The position numbers and the translations under genes are program-made. The notes under the pieces were generated by a model, which worked only from the letters and a program-made list of their open reading frames with translations, was not told the origin of the DNA and ran no database searches. A stretch of 32,368 nt of DNA. Source: Tissierella_B sp964485455. GTDB lineage: Bacteria > Bacillota > Clostridia > Tissierellales > Tissierellaceae. Each line of letters opens with the position of its first letter. Positions within the stretch are counted from its first letter, which is position 1. This document shows, piece after piece, positions 24,206 through 32,346 of this stretch. The stretch covers positions 1 to 32,368 of the forward strand of contig CAZAJU010000013.1 of the NCBI GenBank assembly GCA_964485455.1. The letters are read 5' to 3'.

Positions 24206-24721
24206 TTATCCTAAAACTAGTGATGGTGGAGCATAAACTCTAGCTGCAAGTTCTGTATTAATAAGATACAAACCCTTAGGATCACTACCATAGTTCTTAT
24301 ATTTAAGTATTAAGTCATCTACATTTTTCTCTTCTTCACCTTGTTCCTTAATAAACCAATCTAAGAACTGCATAGTCCTGTAGTCTTTAGCTTGAAATGC
24401 TGAATCATATATATCGTGGATTGATGCAGTGATATACTGTTCATGCTTTAATGCCTCATGAAGCGGAGCGTCATAGCTCTTAAATTCTAACTCAGGAGCT
24501 GCTATTTCTGTTAATTTAACAGACAACCCATTGTTCTGCATATACTGGATAAACAGCATAGCATGGTCCATTTCTTCCTGAGCCTGAATCTTAAACCAAT
24601 TGCCAAATCCATCCAAACCATTTTCTATATAATAGTTAGACATGTCTAAATAAATATAGGCTGAAGCCATTTCTTTATTTACTTGCTCATTTAATAATTT
24701 GTGAATATCTTCTTTAACCAT
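24206..24721 (-). CDS. ftnA: Non-heme ferritin
   Basis: A 171-aa iron-storage subunit that assembles into a 24-mer shell and oxidises Fe(II). The ferroxidase centre is complete: Glu17, Glu50, His53 (QEEMDH), Glu94, Gln127 and Glu130, at the same positions as in E. coli FtnA. The C-terminal tail (ELAARVYAPPSLVLG) is a little longer than typical. The ATG follows GGAGG. It is convergent with fetAB, giving a storage-plus-export unit for iron. Iron or peroxide control is likely, but no Fur/PerR box is evident. Confidence 0.96.
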   Translation of the reverse strand: MVKEDIHKLLNEQVNKEMASAYIYLDMSNYYIENGLDGFGNWFKIQAQEEMDHAMLFIQYMQNNGLSVKLTEIAAPELEFKSYDAPLHEALKHEQYITASIHDIYDSAFQAKDYRTMQFLDWFIKEQGEEEKNVDDLILKYKNYGSDPKGLYLINTELAARVYAPPSLVLG

Positions 24722-24823
24722 TTTTTACCTCCGTATGTTTTATTACTTATCGATATATTTTCATAATAATGCTTACCCAAATTGAGTGTTTCTAAACAAC
24801 TTTTAGAATACTTTTAAATATCA

Positions 24824-24995
24824 GAGGTAATTGCGTAGCAATTACTTCACACCATTGCAACGAAGTTGGTGATTGATACATACCACCTGTTTAACCTAAT
24901 AGGTACCCGCCACTTAAATAAGCAGATATCCCAAATCTTTGATTTGGTATTAGTCGCTTAGTATCTTCATCTAGTAGTGGGGGACATTTGCACCT
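24824..24995. repeat. Structured intergenic element upstream of bioY
   Basis: Non-coding and unusually structured for this AT-rich chromosome. GAGGTAATTGC-GTA-GCAATTACTTC (24824-24848) is a hairpin with one G-U. CCCGCCACT (24906-24914) pairs with AGTGGGGG (24976-24983) around an inner CCAAATC/GATTTGG hairpin (24931-24947). It shares ATTGCTACGCAA (reverse strand) and GGGGGA/TTTGCACCT words with the spacer at 9181-9279. It may be a dispersed repeat or a small RNA. It ends before the bioY promoter and operator, so is not the bioY leader. Confidence 0.45.
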
Positions 24996-25035
24996 CGTTA
25001 TAAACTTAAATATATAGTTGCTTCTAATCTAGATT

Positions 25036-25069
25036 ATTGTCAACCTATAATCAATTGTCGGTTGACAAT
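25036..25069 (+). promoter_or_regulatory. BirA operator of bioY
   Basis: ATTGTCAACC-N14-GGTTGACAAT is a perfect 10+10 bp palindrome matching the biotin repressor operator of Firmicutes. It overlaps the -35 box, so biotinyl-AMP-bound BirA would shut off bioY when biotin is plentiful. Confidence 0.93.
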
Positions 25070-25090
25070 ATAGGCTTTTTATATTATACT
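25062..25090 (+). promoter_or_regulatory. SigA promoter of bioY
   Basis: TTGACA, 17 bp and TATACT. The -35 lies within the right half of the BirA operator. Confidence 0.88.
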
Positions 25091-25133
25091 TCATGAAGAC
25101 AATAACTTTGAAAAACTAAGAAAGGATTTTATT

Positions 25134-25682
25134 GTGAGAAATCAAAAGACAAAAACACTAGTACTAATAAGTATAATGACTGCAATCACTTGTATTTTAG
25201 GACCCCTATCTATTGCTATTCCAATTTCACCTGTACCAATTTCATTTACAAATCTTGCTATTTATTTCACTGCAATTTTACTTGGAGGAAAAAAAGGTAC
25301 TATCAGCTGCTTGGTCTATCTTCTAATTGGATTTGCAGGTGTACCTGTATTTTCAGGCTTTTCTGCAGGACCAGCAAAGCTTCTAGGACCTACTGGAGGA
25401 TATTTAATTGGCTTTGTATTCATGTCAATTATTTCTGGGTTCTTTGTTGATAAATTTGAAAATAAAATTCAAATGTATATATTGGGTATGATTCTAGGAA
25501 CCATTGTTACTTATGCATTAGGTACTGTTTGGTTAGCTTATCAAGCAAATTTAACTTTGAAGGCTGCTTTATTTGCTGGTGTGATTCCATATATTCCAGC
25601 TGATTTTATTAAAATCGCAATTGCAGCTATCAATGGACCTATCATTAAGAAACGACTTAAAAAAAGTGGAGTCTTTAATTAA
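25134..25682 (+). CDS. bioY: Biotin ECF transporter substrate-binding subunit BioY
   Basis: A 182-aa membrane protein with about six helices that binds biotin. The signature GFAGVPVFSGFSAGPAKLLG and PTGGYLIGF (about 65-93) is complete. There are no bioM/bioN genes nearby, so it probably uses the shared EcfAA'T module elsewhere, as usual in Firmicutes. The start codon is GTG at 25134 after AAAGGA. The upstream BirA operator confirms the biotin assignment. Confidence 0.96.
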   Translation: MRNQKTKTLVLISIMTAITCILGPLSIAIPISPVPISFTNLAIYFTAILLGGKKGTISCLVYLLIGFAGVPVFSGFSAGPAKLLGPTGGYLIGFVFMSIISGFFVDKFENKIQMYILGMILGTIVTYALGTVWLAYQANLTLKAALFAGVIPYIPADFIKIAIAAINGPIIKKRLKKSGVFN

Positions 25683-25685
25683 AAC

Positions 25686-25726
25686 TACCCCCAAGAGTTA
25701 GATTCTAGGACTAACTTTTGAGGGTA
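25686..25726. terminator. Bidirectional terminator between bioY and the antiporter
   Basis: TACCC-CCAAGAGTTAG pairs with CTAACTTTTGAGGGTA, with U-rich sequence on both outer sides. It serves both convergent genes. Confidence 0.88.
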
Positions 25727-25736
25727 ATTTTATTTA

Positions 25737-27359
25737 TTACTCTTTTTTCTCTTCTTTTTCACTGAAAACTTCATCTTCATGCTTGACCTTAATCATAATA
25801 ACTTTATCATCTTCTAAAAGTATAGTATCCCCGATTGGAACAATTATATCACAATCTTTACGCTGGACCATTACTATAAGACGATCTGATGGTAAATCTA
25901 AGTCCTTAAGATAGTGGTTTTCCCACTGATGTCCCTTTGGAATTGTGAATTCAACAAGATCTTGACCACTCTCATCAAAGTGTTCTTCACCACCTATAAC
26001 AATTAGATCATTTTCTTCTAAGACTACATTTCCTCTAGGAACTACTGTCTTTCCATTTCTTTCAATCTTAGCTACGATAAAATCAAATTTTAGATTTAAA
26101 TCCTTTACCTTTGTTCCGATTAAACTGCTATTTGGATGAATTCTGGTCTCCAAGAATCCGATTTCCGCTTTGTTTTGATAATAGTTAAAGGTCTTTAAAA
26201 CCGTATCATGAGGGTCCAACATATCCCATTTTCTTGCTGCGATTGGCATTAAGGAACCCTGAATTAAACCAGATAATATGCAGATTCCAAATACAATATG
26301 GTAAATATCTAAGGATATGATAGCATCACTGTTTACAGCCATTATTGCAAAAGCAATAGCAGCAGCACCACGAATACCCGCCAATGATACTACGTTCATT
26401 TGATTTCTCTTTAATCGAAATGGTATCATAAGTCCATACAATGTAAGGGGGCGAGCAATAATGGTCATAAATAGCATAATAACAAGAGCTATTGGAAATG
26501 TCTTAATAAAGTCTGTTATATTGGATAGTAGCCCTAGGATGAAAAACAGACCAATCTGCATGATTTCTGTAAATCCATCAAAGAAAAACACTATATCAAA
26601 CTTACCTCTAAATTCCATATTGCCAAGATATATTCCTAGAATATAGAGAGCTAAGAAGCCATTACCACCAAGCAGATTTGTTGCAGAAAAGGTAATAAGT
26701 ATAACTGAAGCCATAAATACTGCGTAAAGTCCATCAGCTCCTAAGGTGAAATTTTTAAGCAACTTTCCAATAACATATGCAAATAAAAAGCCTACAATAA
26801 CTCCGATTGCTACCTGTGATATAATTAGCATTGGAATAGACATATCTGAACCAATAATCACTGATAAGAATACCATTGTCATAGTATAAGCAGTCGGGTC
26901 ATTCGAACCACTTTCAAGTTCAAGTAAAGAAGCAGAGTTATATTTTAAATTCAAGTTTTTTGAACGTAAAACATTAGAAACACTTGCATAGTCTGTAGAA
27001 CCTACTATAGAACCGATAAGCATACTTTCTAATAAATCAAATCTTAAGACATAATGACAAAATATGCCTGTAAGAAATGCTGTTGCTACTACACCCAGAG
27101 AGCTGAGTACTATTGCTTCTTTTGCAACTGATTTAGCCATCTTCCAATTGGTACCAAAACCACCATAAAACATTATTACCATAAGTGCTGTTGTTGCAAA
27201 ATTATCAGCAAATTTGTAATCTTCAAAATCAAAACCACCCACACCAAATGCCATACCAAGTACTATAAATAATAATAGCGCAGGTATTCCATGCTTATTA
27301 GATACTTTTATAGCAAGAAGTGCGAGTATCAAAATAATTCCTATAATCAAATAATGCAT
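25737..27359 (-). CDS. CPA1 cation/proton antiporter with RCK_C domains (NhaP2/CvrA type)
   Basis: A 540-aa membrane exchanger, probably K+/H+. Residues 1 to about 385 form the 12-13 helix transporter. STDYASV and the Asn153-Asp154 pair in GSNDPTAY are the substrate site, and the ND pair is typical of electroneutral CPA1 members. The cytoplasmic tail has two TrkA-C (RCK_C)-like modules (about 400-465 and 470-530). RCK_C domains in Gram-positive relatives such as CpaA bind cyclic di-AMP, so nucleotide control is plausible but inferred. The tail ends in a Lys/Glu run. The ATG follows GGGAGGATGAGTGA. A palindrome at the predicted transcription start suggests repression. Confidence 0.9.
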   Translation of the reverse strand: MHYLIIGIILILALLAIKVSNKHGIPALLLFIVLGMAFGVGGFDFEDYKFADNFATTALMVIMFYGGFGTNWKMAKSVAKEAIVLSSLGVVATAFLTGIFCHYVLRFDLLESMLIGSIVGSTDYASVSNVLRSKNLNLKYNSASLLELESGSNDPTAYTMTMVFLSVIIGSDMSIPMLIISQVAIGVIVGFLFAYVIGKLLKNFTLGADGLYAVFMASVILITFSATNLLGGNGFLALYILGIYLGNMEFRGKFDIVFFFDGFTEIMQIGLFFILGLLSNITDFIKTFPIALVIMLFMTIIARPLTLYGLMIPFRLKRNQMNVVSLAGIRGAAAIAFAIMAVNSDAIISLDIYHIVFGICILSGLIQGSLMPIAARKWDMLDPHDTVLKTFNYYQNKAEIGFLETRIHPNSSLIGTKVKDLNLKFDFIVAKIERNGKTVVPRGNVVLEENDLIVIGGEEHFDESGQDLVEFTIPKGHQWENHYLKDLDLPSDRLIVMVQRKDCDIIVPIGDTILLEDDKVIMIKVKHEDEVFSEKEEKKE

Positions 27360-27402
27360 TCACTCATCCTCCCGTCGAATTTTAATGCGAAAGATAAAAT
27401 CT

Positions 27403-27418
27403 TAACAAAATTTTGTTA
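27403..27418. promoter_or_regulatory. 16-bp perfect palindrome at the antiporter transcription start
   Basis: TAACAAAATTTTGTTA lies directly after the -10 box of the antiporter promoter (8 bp downstream), where a bound dimer would block initiation. No known regulator is recognised. Confidence 0.5.
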
Positions 27419-27425
27419 CCCATAT

Positions 27426-27454
27426 ATTGTATATATAAACAGAAATGTTGTAAA
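27426..27454 (-). promoter_or_regulatory. Promoter of the antiporter gene
   Basis: On the minus strand TTTACA, 17 bp and TACAAT. The leader to the start codon is about 60 nt. Confidence 0.65.
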
Positions 27455-27493
27455 TACTTAAAAAATAAGTATGTACATGCTTGCAGAATAATA

Positions 27494-27533
27494 AAAATCC
27501 TCTATCTAATTAAAATAAGAAATAGAGGATTTT
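27494..27533 (-). terminator. Terminator of the second pirin gene
   Basis: AAAATCCTCTAT and ATAGAGGATTTT form a 12-bp stem. On the minus strand it is followed by TTATTATT. Confidence 0.8.
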
Positions 27534-27602
27534 AGATTTCCTATAGCAATAACTATCTAATGTTTTAATAATTTGCTTTTTTGATATATCTATATCTAAT
27601 AA

Positions 27603-28442
27603 CTAATACTCTACTTTTTCTTTTAAAAAAGTACCATCTCTCAATTCCATAAATGCTAAATTTAATTCTTCCTTAGTATTCATTACTATTGGACCACCCC
27701 AATAAACAGGCTCTTTCAATTCATCTGAACTTATAAATAGAATCTGTATACCATCCTTAAGAGACTCTATATCCAACGAATCTCCCTTAGTTAGTTTTAC
27801 AGCTGTCTTTTCACTTATAACTTCACCTGCCACCTTAGCATCTCCAAATAGTAAAAATATCAATACAGATTTATTTTCCTCAGTTTCAATAGTAAATTTA
27901 CTGTTTTCTTTCAATATTATATGATAATAGTCTAGGGGTAAGTATTTTCCCATGAACCCTTTATGCTCTTTATACTGTCCACTTATGAGTCTTAAGATTC
28001 CACCATCTATAGGTATTTCCTTTATTTCTTCTTTCTTAATACTATGATATTCTGGTGATGCCATTTTATATTTACTTGGCATATTTAACCAAAGCTGAAC
28101 TCCCAAGAGCTTATCAGAAGCAGGTAGTTTTTCTTCATGTAATATTCCAGAACCTGCTGTCATCCATTGAACTTCCCCATCTGTAATACCATCTTCATTT
28201 CCTAAACTGTCCTTATGTACCATTTTTCCATTTACTACAAGACTTATTGTTTCTATGCCCCTATGAGGATGCATTGGAAAACCTGCAGCGTATTCCTCTG
28301 GACTAGTGCTATCAAAGGAATCTAACATTAAGATTGGATCGTAGGTCTCGATTGTAGAATTTCCTAAAACCCTTACTAAATTTACTCCTGCTCCATCTTT
28401 AGTTCTAAAGCCTTTTACTTTATCTTTTACAATTCTTTTCAT
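27603..28442 (-). CDS. Pirin family protein (shorter form)
   Basis: A 279-aa bicupin of the YhhW/pirin group. Metal ligands are His58 and His60 (HPHRGIETIS) and His102 and Glu104 (ILHEEKLP), after EVQWMTAGSG. The C-terminal part keeps YWGGPIVMNTKEELNLAF. Quercetinase activity or protein binding are both known in the family. The frame extends to a TTG at 28457, but GGTGG lies within that extension, 8 bases before the ATG at 28442, which is chosen. It differs strongly from the 338-aa pirin at 16.5 kb, so it is not a recent duplicate. Confidence 0.9.
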   Translation of the reverse strand: MKRIVKDKVKGFRTKDGAGVNLVRVLGNSTIETYDPILMLDSFDSTSPEEYAAGFPMHPHRGIETISLVVNGKMVHKDSLGNEDGITDGEVQWMTAGSGILHEEKLPASDKLLGVQLWLNMPSKYKMASPEYHSIKKEEIKEIPIDGGILRLISGQYKEHKGFMGKYLPLDYYHIILKENSKFTIETEENKSVLIFLLFGDAKVAGEVISEKTAVKLTKGDSLDIESLKDGIQILFISSDELKEPVYWGGPIVMNTKEELNLAFMELRDGTFLKEKVEY

Positions 28443-28625
28443 ATTACATGCCACCAACCTTTTTATATAATCAAATATCTATCACTATTTTCTTAGTACT
28501 AGTAATAATTACCCTTAATTAGTGATATTAATCCAAAATAAATATATCTTTTATCCTTATTCTGATTAAATATAAGATAGATGATAATTAGATAATACTA
28601 AATTAAATATGATTATCTATATAAC

Positions 28626-29699
28626 CTAAATACACACTCTATTTCTTCCACCATGTTTCGCTTCATATAATTTTTTGTCAGCCACTTCTTTTAAATATAT
28701 GGTATTACTTACTGTATCTGGATATATGGCAATTCCAATTGATACTGTTATTTCTAAATCAGTTCCATTTGAGAGTATAAAAATATTAGATTCAACTAAT
28801 CTTCTAATCCTTTCTGCAACATCTACAGTATCAGATTTAGATACATTTTCAAGTATTACAGTAAATTCTTCTCCTCCAATTCTTGATACAAAATCAATAT
28901 CTATTGAGCTTTTTAATAATAGTTGTCCTAGTTCTCTTAAAACTTCATCTCCTGCAATATGACCATGTGAATCATTAATACTTTTAAAATTGTCTATATC
29001 AATAATAAGTAAGGATACTTTATGATTATTTCTAATAGCTTCCCTTAATATCTGATTATATTTCAAATCAAAATATCTCGTATTATTTAAAGTTGTTAAA
29101 AAATCAGTTGAAGAGTCTTTCTTTAATTTATTTATTAATTCATTAGAAGTAACAAGATATTGAACAAAATACCATACCACTAATCCTACTATTATGGAGG
29201 ATATCCAGAGAATTGTTATTGCAGGAATTGCAGCTTTTATATCATCAAATCTAAGGCAAAAAACTATACTTCTTACAATAAGGCAATATATGAACAATAT
29301 AATTATCTTAAGCCTAGTAGATGATTTACACAATGATATAACACCACATCCTATACTTAAAATCATTGCCCCATAAAAAGCAATAATAGACCCATGACTT
29401 ATTCCTTGATATACAAGTCTAAAAAAAGCTGTAATTAATCCAGTAATAATAGCTGGGATAAATCCTCCGAATAATGCAACTAAGATATTTATATTGTGCC
29501 GATAATCAATTATTATATTATCTGTTATATTAATGCTTTTCATAATAAGTAAAATTGAAGAAACTCCTCCAATTATCCCAAATAAAATCCTTATTTTAAT
29601 AGGTGACTTTACGCTAATGCCAGTATTTTTAAATATTTGACTTGTTATAAATATAATCGTTATGAGAATGCTAGCATTATCAATTAATCCGATAAACAA
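28626..29699 (-). CDS. Diguanylate cyclase with LytS-like 5TM sensor
   Basis: A 357-aa membrane protein that should make cyclic di-GMP from GTP. Residues 1-182 have five or six hydrophobic helices with the DYRHNINILVALFGG pattern of 5TM-5TMR_LYT sensors. The cytoplasmic GGDEF domain (about 198-357) has an intact active-site GGEEF at 275-279 and DIDNFKSINDSHGH upstream. The inhibitory I-site RxxD is absent (IDID at that place), so product feedback is unlikely. The start is TTG, with GAGGTG seven bases before it. It is a paralogue in sensor type of the GGDEF-EAL protein at 30.3 kb. Confidence 0.9.
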   Translation of the reverse strand: MFIGLIDNASILITIIFITSQIFKNTGISVKSPIKIRILFGIIGGVSSILLIMKSINITDNIIIDYRHNINILVALFGGFIPAIITGLITAFFRLVYQGISHGSIIAFYGAMILSIGCGVISLCKSSTRLKIIILFIYCLIVRSIVFCLRFDDIKAAIPAITILWISSIIVGLVVWYFVQYLVTSNELINKLKKDSSTDFLTTLNNTRYFDLKYNQILREAIRNNHKVSLLIIDIDNFKSINDSHGHIAGDEVLRELGQLLLKSSIDIDFVSRIGGEEFTVILENVSKSDTVDVAERIRRLVESNIFILSNGTDLEITVSIGIAIYPDTVSNTIYLKEVADKKLYEAKHGGRNRVCI

Positions 29700-29831
29700 T
29701 AAGTATCACCTCAAGAACCTAAATTGGTATTATATCTGTCAAATTATAACACAAACCTTGATTTATTGATATTAAAATTACATGCACAATTCTGATAAAT
29801 TCATAATAAACTAATGGATTGTCAACAATTT

Positions 29832-29897
29832 TTAAGACAATTTTTTGTCGTACATCAATATTTTATATTCCACAGGAGTAAGATAGTTTAATGAACC
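29832..29897 (-). pseudogene. C-terminal scrap of IS3-family transposase OrfB
   Basis: 21 codons reading GSLNYLTPVEYKILMYDKKL and a stop. This matches the ending of IS3-family DDE transposases (...YLSPVEYE). It directly follows the orfA scrap in another frame. Confidence 0.75.
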
Positions 29898-29986
29898 ACT
29901 ATTTCCGTTGGGCTTTTCCCATCATTTTTCAATTCCACTATCTGCTTTTTAAATACTTCTGTATATCTCTTAGATTTATTAGACAT
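29888..29986 (-). pseudogene. N-terminal scrap of IS3-family OrfA
   Basis: 32 codons beginning MSNKSKRYTEVFKKQIVELK, typical of the helix-turn-helix OrfA start, with TTGGAGG before the ATG. The frame runs into the orfB remnant and stops. Confidence 0.8.
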
Positions 29987-30061
29987 GATTAACCTCCAAA
30001 TTAATTTCATTTATTATATCATGTCCGAGTTTTTACTGTCTAATTAAGTGTAACCTATCCA

Positions 30062-30235
30062 GATCTTATCAATATATATTACCTGCTTAAATACGAAAGA
30101 AGGCGAGATATGTATTGATGATCCAGGATAAAGGACTTTTTCACTATGAAAAATCTCTTTAATTAATTAAAACAAGCCAATTCTTTCAAACCCAATATCT
30201 GTATATTGGTTATTATAAATTGTTTTATGATTCAT
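30062..30235 (-). pseudogene. 5' fragment of a conserved hypothetical gene cut by the IS3 element
   Basis: 58 codons from an ATG at 30235 to the IS boundary. The frame reads MNHKTIYNNQYTDIGF...GLF, a TAA stop at codon 23, then LIKEIFHSEKVLYPGSSIH and ISPSFVFKQVIYIDK before the IS sequence starts. The open frame on both sides of the stop shows it was a real gene. The LYPGS-xHISPSF-VIYID pattern recalls a family of uncharacterised Firmicute proteins, but I cannot name it. The rest is not found beyond the IS, so it has been deleted. Confidence 0.65.
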
Positions 30236-30323
30236 ACTCTTTACACACCTGGATTATTTCACTTGTTGCTTATCAATCCTTTTATTTCACCTATTCCACT
30301 ATTTTTTACCATGAAAATCCAAC

Positions 30324-32246
30324 TTAAGTATTCAATACGGGGTCGTTGATATCATTAACTATTGGTTCATTTTCTTTCATAAAACGATAATATTTTACAA
30401 ATTCATCAACAGGCAGTGGTCTACTGAACAGAAATCCTTGGATAAAATCACAATCATACTGCTTAAGTTTTTCGTACTGTTCTTTTGTCTCTACTCCCTC
30501 CACAACAACCTCAAGACCTAGACCATGTATAATCTTGATTAGGGAATTCACGATCATCTGCTCCTTTTCACTCATCAAGATATCAGAAATAAGGGATCTA
30601 TCCAATTTCATAATATCCAGAGGCAAGTCCTTCATATACCCGAAAGAAGAGTATCCAGTTCCAAAATCATCCAAGGCCAGTTTGACTCCAATACTTTTCA
30701 AATCATGGAAAACCTTGATGATTTCGTCGGCATTACGCATAAGGGTACTCTCCGTTATTTCAAGCTTAAGACTTGATGCATCTATTCCGGCCTCTTTAAT
30801 TGAATTGATAATGTATGACGTTAGTTCATTTCCTCTATTCTCAAAGGAGATAAATGTGAGGTTGACGCTAACGATAATACCATCAATTCCGATTTCCTTC
30901 CACTCAGCTAATTTTAAGCAGGATTGCTTGATTACCCAATCGGTGATTGGAAGAATCAATTTTGTTCTTTCAGCAATTGGTATAAATTCCCCTGGTGAAA
31001 CAAGACCGAATTCTGGGTGATTCCATCGGAGAAGTGCTTCAGCTTGATTTATTACACCCTTTCTGACATCATAGATTGGTTGAAAGTATAATTCCAATTG
31101 TCTCTTTTCAAGAGCTCTTCGTAAATCTTCCTCAAGAATTGCATCTCTAGTCCTTACTTTCTCCATTTCCTGTGTATAGAGTTTAGCTGAATTCTTCTCT
31201 TTTTTCGCAAGGTATAGTGCCGTATAAGCATTTTCCATGGTCTGATCCAGTGTTACTCCTTCTTCTCCAATACATATCCCAATGCTGGCTGTCAGGAAGT
31301 ATGGAAGATTGTTGATCATAATCTGATTCGCTAAATCCTGAAGGATTTCTTTCGAGAATTCTTGAATCATTTCCAAATCCGTTGATTCTAAAATAACCAC
31401 AAATTCATCACCATCAGTATGATACACATCTCCAAGATCACCTATACGCGATATAATCTTCTTGGATAAATCAATGATTATTTGATCTCCAGAGTGTTGG
31501 CCAAGAGCGTCGTTCACTAGTCTGAAGTTATCAATGTCGATAGTTATTACAGATCGCTTTCCTGACAGAGGCTCACTCTTTTTAAACTCCTCTTTCAGTA
31601 TCCTAATCGCATTTCTGTTCTTTAGTCCTGTAAGGTGATTACGGATATTCAAAATTGATTCCTCGGCTAACTTTTTATATGCCTCATTAAATTGGATATA
31701 AAGTTTCAGGATGATATAAATCATAAAAGATAGTAGGATATGACCAATATAAAAGTATAAAAATATACCCATGGAGTTTTGTTCTTTATACAATAAGCTA
31801 TAAAGAGCAATAGAAGTTACTGCAATATTAAGCATGGAAAAATATGCCCATTTATATCCCCATTTTGGGACATTTTTTGATATGATTGTTGCTCCAACTG
31901 TCAGCACTGTTAAACTAGTTAAAAGAGTCAATGTGGTCTGATTTATACCAATCACAAGCACCCGATAGATGAACATCATAACTGCTGCTATTGCTGCTGA
32001 AATAAAGCCCCCGAAGAATGAAGCAATACCAATATTGTAATTTCTATATCCGATGAGAACCCCGCTAGTGGTTTCAAAACTTTGACTCATCAACAAGATG
32101 CCAGCTATTCCAGACAAAATTCCCAAGAAAACTCTGGCCAATTTAGGGTATCTAGGAAATAAATTCCTGCCAGTTTGATAGATTATAAAAATGATTGAGA
32201 TAAACCCAATCAGCATCAATGCATTAACTATAAAATAGTTTAACAT
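30324..32246 (-). CDS. Cyclic di-GMP phosphodiesterase, 5TM-GGDEF-EAL
   Basis: A 640-aa membrane protein. Residues 1-190 hold about six hydrophobic helices with the YRNYNIGIASFFGG motif of LytS-like 5TM sensors. The GGDEF domain (about 200-360) is degenerate: the motif reads DGDEF (278-282), so cyclase activity is doubtful, though GTP binding may be kept. The EAL domain (about 370-620) is complete: EALLRW (403-408), Asn462, EITE (496-499), DDFGTGYSS (526-534), Lys547 and EGVET (583-587). It should hydrolyse cyclic di-GMP to pGpG. The ATG follows AAAGGAG. Its base composition looks somewhat more GC-rich than the neighbours. Confidence 0.92.
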   Translation of the reverse strand: MLNYFIVNALMLIGFISIIFIIYQTGRNLFPRYPKLARVFLGILSGIAGILLMSQSFETTSGVLIGYRNYNIGIASFFGGFISAAIAAVMMFIYRVLVIGINQTTLTLLTSLTVLTVGATIISKNVPKWGYKWAYFSMLNIAVTSIALYSLLYKEQNSMGIFLYFYIGHILLSFMIYIILKLYIQFNEAYKKLAEESILNIRNHLTGLKNRNAIRILKEEFKKSEPLSGKRSVITIDIDNFRLVNDALGQHSGDQIIIDLSKKIISRIGDLGDVYHTDGDEFVVILESTDLEMIQEFSKEILQDLANQIMINNLPYFLTASIGICIGEEGVTLDQTMENAYTALYLAKKEKNSAKLYTQEMEKVRTRDAILEEDLRRALEKRQLELYFQPIYDVRKGVINQAEALLRWNHPEFGLVSPGEFIPIAERTKLILPITDWVIKQSCLKLAEWKEIGIDGIIVSVNLTFISFENRGNELTSYIINSIKEAGIDASSLKLEITESTLMRNADEIIKVFHDLKSIGVKLALDDFGTGYSSFGYMKDLPLDIMKLDRSLISDILMSEKEQMIVNSLIKIIHGLGLEVVVEGVETKEQYEKLKQYDCDFIQGFLFSRPLPVDEFVKYYRFMKENEPIVNDINDPVLNT

Positions 32247-32317
32247 AGAATGCTCCTTTCTTGTGTATCTGATTAGTCTCTATATTTGGGGAAATCGTTT
32301 TACCTATTAATATCTAA

Positions 32318-32346
32318 AATATAACATCTAAGTGTCTCATTGTCAA
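32318..32346 (-). promoter_or_regulatory. Promoter of the GGDEF-EAL gene
   Basis: On the minus strand TTGACA, 17 bp and TATATT, about 70 bp upstream of the start codon. Confidence 0.8.

Larger units (their letters stand above)
29815..30061 (-). mobile_element. Internally deleted IS3-family element
   Basis: A 247-bp scar. The ends, TGGATTGTCAACAATTTTTA at the left and TGGATAGGTTACACTTAATT (minus strand) at the right, are imperfect inverted repeats that both continue into AGACA. It holds the first codons of orfA and the last codons of orfB joined together, so roughly 1 kb has been lost. No clear target duplication flanks it. Confidence 0.8.

Noticed and set aside
28458..29830. Cyclic di-GMP riboswitch (GEMM) near the cyclase gene
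   Set aside because: The GEMM core sequence is absent from the leaders of both c-di-GMP genes.
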